The translations under genes were made by a program, and so were the position numbers. 64,000 nucleotides of DNA, taken from positions 8,556,001-8,620,000 of the forward strand of contig BSBN01000829.1 in the NCBI GenBank assembly GCA_027924645.1. The letters run 5' to 3'. A model generated the notes under the pieces. The model saw only the letters and a list, made by a program, of their open reading frames with translations, searched no databases and was not told the DNA's origin. Shown here piece by piece: positions 56,800 to 64,000 of the stretch. Numbering within the stretch: the stretch's first letter is position 1; every line of letters begins with the position of its first letter. This DNA comes from Cunninghamia lanceolata (lineage: Eukaryota > Streptophyta > Pinopsida > Cupressales > Cupressaceae).

Positions 56800-59237
56800 T
56801 GTTGTCAATTAGGATTGCGCTACTAGTCAAGTCAAGCTTGACTATCCTGTTGAAACATTGAAACAATCCTCAGATGTGGGTGATCTAAGTGAAGAGGGAA
56901 TCTCTAGAGTGAGCTAGTTCTCTTTAATAATTTGTTGGGAAAAGGGATAGAAGGGTATGATTGAAATGTAAAACTAAACATTGATAACTAATCTAGATGA
57001 ATTCTATCACTCACAAAGCAAATTCTTCAAACATAAATCTTCACAATTCCACTAATAGTGTGTCCCTTAAGTGATTTGCAACAAGGTTTGAATTAAACAC
57101 AAACTACCACCAGGAAAAAACTAAGTTTTTAATAGCATTAAGACATAATAAAGGATACAAAAGTCACAATATAACATCAGATCAGGACTGTAAAATGTGT
57201 GGAACAGGATGATTTACTATTAGAACTAGAAGGAGTACAATGCATGTAAAACCAAGTGATCCAAATGGTTGTATACAACTACCTTGTGAATAAGAGAGAA
57301 GAAACTAGTATCAACCAACTCCTGGAAAAACTAAGTTCCCCCCTATAAATGCCTCCAAGAGATCTCTCCCAAAAGAAAGCTGAAAAAGCTCTTAAAAATA
57401 GACTCCAAGTCCATTTTCAAGCTACTCAGAAAAGCAGAAATAAAAGCTCTATAAAATAGTTCAACCTGCCAAATCATGATGCCAAAGGATCTCCTGATGT
57501 GTCCCGACCACAAAGCTGCTTTCTTCGGCTCATGAAATCTTCAAGTTTTGTCCTATATGACTCAAAATAAAACAAATCGAAAAGAATATCTGATTTGTTT
57601 TATCAGCCTATAAACTACCTAAAAATAGTTAAGTTTTAAAAGCAAGTTATAATTGATTGCTTTTAAAACTAACTTTACAATGTTATGGCAGTTTGATCTA
57701 TATCCATATTTGATTTTTTGTTTGCAAAAAATAAATAATACTTTGCTCATAATTTTGCCAAATATTTTACAATGCATTACAATTGATTTTTTTATAAAAA
57801 ATCATAAAAAATGATGAAAATATCACTATTTATTTTGTAAAAATGAATAAAAGCCTTGGAGGCTTAGCTCGACATGGACTGGCAATCTATGGTACACATG
57901 GCATGCAGACTTGGTATACATCATAAAAAATGCAAGGTTTGTATATGGCATGAACTTCTCCAAGTAGGTAAGGTATATGTCATATCAAGTGGACTTAGGC
58001 AAATTTTGAGCTTTAATATTAAGAGGGAGCCATGCTCGACCACACTAAGTCATAAGACTTAGGCACCAAAAAGGTTGTCAACCTATTATGTTATGACCCC
58101 AAAGGCATTAATGTGGGCAAATAATATGGTTTTAAATCTGACAACAACCTTAGTTTCGAATTAGGGCAAAAAACCCTAATGACAAAACATGTTTAGCCCT
58201 AAAATCTCGGTCCATTATCACTTTGGAGTCTCTACTCTGCACACTGGATGCCACAAGATACTAGAGTTTGAACCTGAACTCTCCACTTTCCTGCCTATTC
58301 AAGTCCATTTTCTTGGAAGATCTTTGCAGAAAATGAGAGATAAGTTGTTGCTTTGACATCAATCTAGATTTTCCTCTGTATTTGAGGCATCATTGGGGCC
58401 TTGCAGTCCGCAATTCTAGCTATATTTTTTGATATATTTTAGTCTTTGTTTATCATGGATTTTGAACAGTTTCTTCATTGTAAAATGCAAACCCTTTTGG
58501 CTTTGAAGCCACGACTCCATGGCTTTTCTGATGGAAATTCTCTGTATTCTTCTTGATGAAGCTATGAAGTCGCATCCATGCTTGGTATGTCTGAATATTC
58601 TAGTTACTCTTTACTTTGCTCATGGGCTCAAAAACTTATTTAAGTTATGTTCTTTTCTTTATATTGCTAGTTAAAGCTTAGAACTATGAGACATTTTGCA
58701 CTCTCTAAATCTCCTTCGATTAAACCTTGAAAGCCACGGGCTGTAGCTTTGCATTGTCTACAGTTTCATGGTTCAAAAACTCTATTTAGCAGTATATAAA
58801 AAATTGTAGAACTCACACATGGTACTCTGTGTTCCTCCTTTTGATACATTCTTATGTTAGTGGCCATGGGGCTGTGACTGTAATAGTTCATCCCACATTT
58901 TCTGAATACTCTCTTTGCATATTCCTTGTATTCTACTTTATTTGCTTCATATCTAGAAATAAACAAGGCTCGACATGATAAAATACCCCTCTATCTGGTA
59001 GTAGATTAAACTTTGTATGGCTCTTGAAACAATGTGAAAGTACAACTTCTATCTCTGCATTCACAATCTACAAGGCTATGACTATCTATCTCGCAGTTCT
59101 TTATTTGATCTTGAGATGTCTTGAAAAAATTCATTTCCTACATCATTGTTTGGTGATCTATGAAACAAGACAATTACATTTGGTAGTGACAACACTTTCT
59201 CCCTTACTGTATAATGGAAGATGAGAGATACGATAGT
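56800..59237 (-). repeat. Array LTR 3, truncated
   Basis: It starts TGTTGTC and matches LTR 4 most closely, then stops within GAGATACGATAG near 59236. About the last 1.9 kb of the LTR is missing, including the region of the LTR ORF. Confidence 0.88.
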
Positions 59238-59545
59238 CATGTTGGACTAGTTGTAATGGGCTGCCCCCGTTAAATGCAACAAAAGGATATGGTCTGGCCA
59301 TTTATTTAGAGTCATCAGGATGTTAATTTTTTTTTACCTCTGAAGGATATTGATACTAAAGAAAACACTTGATCCTTCAATATGTGACTTTCTTCTCATG
59401 TGTTGTTCACTAGATCTGCATGTAAAAACTAGAGATTTGAGTCACCAAGTATGCTGATTATACCTCTCAAAGGTTGAAACCTTGCTGTCTATACCAAACA
59501 ACAAAGTAAATAATGTGCTTTTGTCCCACCAGGCGTGCCAAAAAC
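59236..59545 (-). mobile_element. Fragment of array interior 3
   Basis: It corresponds to 56488-56799 of interior 2: the first codons of gag (ATG near 59303), leader and primer site (TGGCACGCCTGGTGGGA at about 59524-59540). The rest of the interior is deleted together with the end of LTR 3. Confidence 0.88.
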
Positions 59546-62500
59546 TATTGTCAATTAGGATTGCGCTACTAGTCAAGTCAAGCTTGACTATCCTATTGAA
59601 ACATTGAAACACTCCTCAGATGTGGGTGATCTAAGTGAAGAGGGAATCTCTAGAGTGAGCTGTTTCTCTTTTATAATTTTTTGGGAAAAGGGATAGAAGG
59701 GTATGATTGAAATGTAAAACTGAACATTGATAACTAATCTAGATGAATTCTATCACTCACAAAGTAGATTCTTCAAACATAAATCTTCACAATTCCACTA
59801 ATAGTTTGTCCCTTAAGTGATTTGCAACAAGGTTTGAATTAAACACAAACTGCCACCAGGAATAAACTAAGTTTTTAACAGCATTAAGACATAATAAAGG
59901 ATACAAAAGTCACAATATAACATCAGATCAGGACTGTAAAATGTGTGCAATAGGATGATTTGCTATTAGAACTAGAAGGAGTGCAATGCATGTAAAACCA
60001 AGTGATCCAAATGGTTGTATACAACTACCTTGTGAATAAGAGAGAAGAAACTAGTATTAACCAACTCCTGGAAAAACTAAGTTTCCCCCTATAAATGCCT
60101 CCAAGAGATCTTTCCCTAAAGAAAGCTGAAAAAGCTCTTAAAAATAGACTCCAAGTCCATTTTTGAGCTACTCAGAAAAGTAGAAATAAAAGCTCTAAAA
60201 AATAGTTCAACCTGCCAAATCATGATGCTAAAGGATCTCCTGATGTGTCCCGACCACAAAGCTTCTTTCTTCAGCTCATGAAATCTTCAAATTTTGTCCT
60301 ATATGACTCAAAATAAAACAAATCGAAAAGAATATCTAATTTGTTTTATCAACCTATAAACTGCCTATAAATAGTTAAGTTTTAAAAACAAGTTATAATT
60401 GATTGCTTTTAAAACTAACTTTACAATGTTATGGCAGTTTGATCTATATCCATATTTGATTTTTTTTTGCAAAAAATAAATAATACTTTGCTCATAATTT
60501 TGCCAAATATTTTACAATGCATTACAATTGATTTTTTTATAAAAAATCATAAAAAATGATGAAAATATCACTATTTATTTTGTAAAAATAAATAAAAGCC
60601 TTGGAGGCTTAACTCAACATGGACTGGCAATCTATGGTACACATGGCATGTAGACTTGGTATACATCATAAAAAATGCAAGGTTTGTATATGGCATGAAC
60701 TTCTCCAAGTAGGTAAGGTATATGTCATATCAGGTGGACTTAGGCAAATTTTGAGCTTCAATATTAAGAGGAAGCCATGCTCAACCTCACTAAGTCATAA
60801 GACTTAGGCACCAAAAAGGTTGTCAACCTATTATGTTATGAACCCAAAGGCATTAATGTGGGCAAATAATATGGTTTTAAATCTGACAAAAACCTTAGTT
60901 TCGAATTAGGGCAAAAAACCCTAATGACAAAACATGCTTAGCCCTAAAATCTCAGTCCATTATCACTTGCATTCTTTGGAGTCTCTACTCTACACACCAG
61001 ACGCCACAGGATACTAGGGTTTGAACCTGAACTCTCCACTTTCCTACCTATTCAAGTCCATTTTCTTGGAAGATCTTTGCAGAAAATGAGAGGTAAGTTG
61101 TTGCTTTGACATCAATCTAGATTTTCCCCTGTATTTGAGGCATCATTGGGGCCTTGCAGTCCTCAATTCTAGCTATATTTTCTGATATATTTCAGTCTTT
61201 GTTTATCATGGATTTTGAACAATTTCTTCATTGTAAAATGCAAACCATTTTGGCTTTGAAGCCATGGCTCCATGGCTTTTCTGATGAAAATTCTCTGTAT
61301 TCTTCTTGATGAAGCTATGAAGTCGCATCCATGCTTGGTATGTCTGAATATTCTAGTTACTCTTTACTTTGCTCCTGGGCTCAAAAAATTATTTAAGTTA
61401 TGTTCTTTTCTTTATATTGCCAGTTAAAGCTTAGAACTATGAGACATTTTGCACTCTCTAAATCTCCTTCGATTAAACCTTGAAAGCCACGGGCTGTAGC
61501 TTTGCATTGTCTACAGTTTCATGGTTCAAAAACTCCATTTACCAGTATATAAAAAATTGTAGAACTCACACATGGTACTCTGTGTTCCTCCTTTTGATAC
61601 ATTCTTATGTTAGTGGCCATGGGGTTGCGATTGTAATAGTTCATCTCACATTTTCTGAATACTCTCTTTGCATATTCCTTGTATTCTACTTTATTTGCTT
61701 CATATCTAGAAATAAACAAGGCTCGACATGATAAAATACCCCTCTATCTGGTAGTAGACGAAACTCTATATGGCTCTTGAAATAATGCGAAAGTACAGCT
61801 TCTATCTCTGCATTCACAATCTACAAGGCTACGATGATCTATCTCGTAGTTCTTTATTTGATCTTGAGATGTCTTGAAAAAAATTCATTTCCTACATCAT
61901 TGTTTGGTGATCTATGAAACAAGACAATTACATCTGGCAGTGACAACACTTTCTCCCTTACTGTATAATGGAAGATGAGAGATATGATAGTTTGATTTTC
62001 TCTTTTGCTTTATGACAAAAATGTTTATTTGATATGCAATATATACTCTTTACTAGTTGTTTCACATATGTATTTCCTTCTGTATTGTAGATAGTCAAGA
62101 ACACTTGATCTTTCCTATCATTGTAGATGCTATCCCATTCTGAGTCTACAAAATAAAAGCTCCTTGTTGATCCTGTAGCATTATTTCTGAGCATTGTTGT
62201 GACTATAATTTCATGTGATCTTTTATGGCAAAATGCAACATGATGTGGCTTTGATACTATGTAGAGAGAACACACCTTTGATAGATGAATTTGAACACTA
62301 GCAATCCATCCTATAGAATCCATATTGGATGGTTGAAGCTCCTGACCTATAATCTGATCATAAACAATATGTGGATGCTTATCCTTATGTGTTATTCTAT
62401 CAGTTGTCCTATGAGCTATAAAGATTTATTCGCCTATAGCTCATTATCATTTGTTTCTAAAAACAACCATTCCATTTTACTTGCTACATAGAGAGACCAT

Positions 62501-63971
62501 GTAGCTTTACATGACATGCATACCTTCAGTATAATGATAGATGATGTATTAAAATAGTTTGACTGTCATATAACTTTGTGGTAAGATTCTTTTCTAATGG
62601 ATTTGCAACACATGATATCTTGTTGATGTTTATGAACACTTGCATTCTCCTATTATTGTATCATATTATTATGGAGTAGAGGCATATACATATCTCATAT
62701 GATCACCAAATGAAAAGATATAACTTGTTTGAGTGTCTTCTTGTGGATCCACCTGATATTTATTGCTAGATATAATATTCTCCTTGTTCAAACAAGAAAG
62801 AGAAGTGACATCATATGTTATCACTTACTGGCTATCCACTCAACCTTTTAGTTCATTCAAGTGATGCATAATTGGTATCTACTTTTGATATTTCTAATAT
62901 GATCAAACAATTATGAACTATTGCATGATGTTATCCATTAGCAACTCTCGACATTCAAATGATGAAATGTAATACATGTTCTCATTTTTCTCTGATGCAC
63001 ATTATGAAAGATATGACAATGAGGTACCTGAGAATGCCATTTTCCATGACAGTTGCCATGCGCATTAAATGTAGTCCCTTTTTATAGTTTAGTTCCTTTT
63101 TATGGTTGCATTTCATTCCTTGAACTATAATCATGACTATGTCCTAGAACAGAACTGATGCATATGATTGCTTTTATTATTCGTTCACTTTGTCATGTAA
63201 ATGTGAATAATGATTCCTTCCTTTCTATTCATCCCTTTTGAGATTAAGGGGAAGAGGCATGCTGGGCTCAACCCTTGTGGGAGCCCACTTGATACCAAAT
63301 GATGAATGTCTTCAATCAAAAACATAACTTATCCTATACTTTGACATGAAACAAATAGATTAGAATAAAACAATGATGCTCCAATGTTGTTTCTTTTCAA
63401 TTCCTTCTACATATGGATGATATTCATTTGATCAATGCACTATAATCAAAGTATTATGCTTCTTCTGATGGATAAAGGGTTTTCAAAACTAGAGCTTCTA
63501 AAGGGACCCTTCCCACATTTTTGTAGGTACATGTCAAGATCAGGAGCAAGACAAGAGGCTACTTTGATGATCAACAAAACAAGGAAATGATGGGTATGTC
63601 TTTCCTTTTCTATTCATTATATGCATAGTATTTTTGTTTATATCTACATATGTTCAACTATAACCCATAGCTTGTGTGGGACATCTAACATGTCATCATT
63701 TCTTTCAATGCAATGCTTATTCCTTTATGTATTTCAACTTGTAAATGAATAACCATTGTGATGAATGAAATACTTATCTCACTTGACTGTTCTGCACATG
63801 CAATGATTGATCTAAAACTTTTCCTTCTTTCTTGAACGATTGAATTGCATTTAACACTGAAACATAATAACTATGCAACTAACTCATAACAGAAGTAAAT
63901 CAAACCTCACTCAAAAATGATAATGTTGCATCTATTGAGCCAATTTTGAGCTATGGTAAAAAATGGTAACA
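59546..63971 (-). repeat. Array LTR 4 (4,426 bp)
   Basis: It begins TATTGTC (one change from TGTTGTC) and ends GGTAACA at 63971. It is complete and has the antisense TATA block (about 60089) and the LTR ORF (61958-62323). AAGGC follows, matching AAGGT on the far left side of the array. Confidence 0.9.
61958..62323 (-). CDS. ORF inside array LTR 4
   Basis: This is the counterpart of 32861-33300 and 40274-40702, with 121 codons from the ATG at 62323 and a slightly longer C-terminus. It shares VQIHLSKVCSLYIVSKPHHV and STRSFYF. Function is unknown. Confidence 0.4.
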   Translation of the reverse strand: MDSIGWIASVQIHLSKVCSLYIVSKPHHVAFCHKRSHEIIVTTMLRNNATGSTRSFYFVDSEWDSIYNDRKDQVFLTIYNTEGNTYVKQLVKSIYCISNKHFCHKAKEKIKLSYLSSSIIQ

Positions 63972-64000
63972 AAGGCCAAACCAAGGGTTTTGGGCCATGA
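63972..64000 (+). repeat. Flank: probable continuation of the old inverted LTR
   Basis: After the AAGGC duplication the sequence no longer matches the array LTR or interior. It should continue the old LTR interrupted at 30473, but 29 bases are too few to confirm this. Confidence 0.4.

Larger units (their letters stand above)
30474..63971 (-). mobile_element. Tandem array of a non-autonomous Tat-related retrotransposon
   Basis: Four LTR copies (30474, 37823, 56800 and 59546) alternate with interiors (34844-37822, 53826-56799 and a fragment at 59236-59545), all in the same minus orientation. The outer ends TGTTGTC and GGTAACA are flanked by AAGGT (30469-30473) and AAGGC (63972-63976), a near-perfect target duplication for the whole 33.5-kb structure. 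This indicates one insertion followed by unequal recombination. The interior has a primer site, a gag-extension ORF and no pol. The Tat-like element at 41019-52601 is a later insertion in the second LTR. Confidence 0.85.

Noticed and set aside
57874..58062. Identical-looking 62-codon frames at 57874 and 60619 as a conserved gene
   Set aside because: They are the same segment of LTR 3 and LTR 4, the two most similar copies. The segment is not open in LTR 1 or LTR 2.

Overview
This window is plant nuclear DNA made almost entirely of nested LTR retrotransposons. No host gene, rRNA, tRNA gene or CRISPR array is recognisable. The element types (Athila-like and Tat-like Ty3/gypsy, SIRE-like Ty1/copia with GGGGGAG polypurine tracts, iMet-type primer sites), the AT-rich base composition, the very long LTRs and the slow decay of old copies suggest a large-genome seed plant, possibly a gymnosperm. 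The species cannot be fixed from this sequence.

Layout. (1) 1-~14110, minus strand: a decayed Athila-like Ty3/gypsy element (integrase, RNase H and RT at the left; protease, gag, primer site and 5' LTR at the right). Its 3' LTR lies beyond the left edge. It is split near the protease/RT boundary by a 7.3-kb non-coding LTR element (3023-10357, LARD-like), which itself contains a 1,041-bp solo LTR (4267-5307, perfect GTCAC target duplication). (2) ~14150-27199, plus strand: the 3' end of a Ty1/copia element (end of pol, repeated polypurine tracts, an 82-bp GT microsatellite, 3' LTR). The LTR is split by a complete minus-strand copia relative (17052-26840, AGTCA duplication). That relative has gag-like sequence and a large unidentified second ORF but no pol, and its gag zinc-knuckle array is split by another solo LTR (23089-24486, TTTAT duplication). 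(3) 27311-30473: an old, inverted, diverged LTR of the family described next. (4) 30474-63971: a 33.5-kb tandem retrotransposon array, LTR-INT-LTR-INT-LTR(truncated)-INT(fragment)-LTR, flanked by AAGGT/AAGGC. The family is non-autonomous: 4.4-kb LTRs around a 3-kb interior holding a gag with an unknown C-terminal extension. (5) 41019-52601: a nearly complete 11.6-kb Tat-lineage Ty3/gypsy element (TGTCT duplication) inserted in the second LTR of that array. Its gag and primer site match those of the non-autonomous family, making it the likely kind of partner that mobilised it.

How the parts relate. Insertion order follows from the nesting: old inverted LTR, then the tandem-array founder, array expansion, then the Tat element; and separately copia A, copia B and a solo LTR, and Athila, LARD and a solo LTR. 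All pol genes are broken, and most premature stops are TAG, as expected from deamination at methylated CAG sites. The most unusual items are the tandem array, the non-autonomous/autonomous pair, an additional RNase H domain placed upstream of RT in the Tat element, the pol-less copia carrying an unknown large ORF, and a gene-like antisense block plus a conserved ORF inside the 4.4-kb LTRs.
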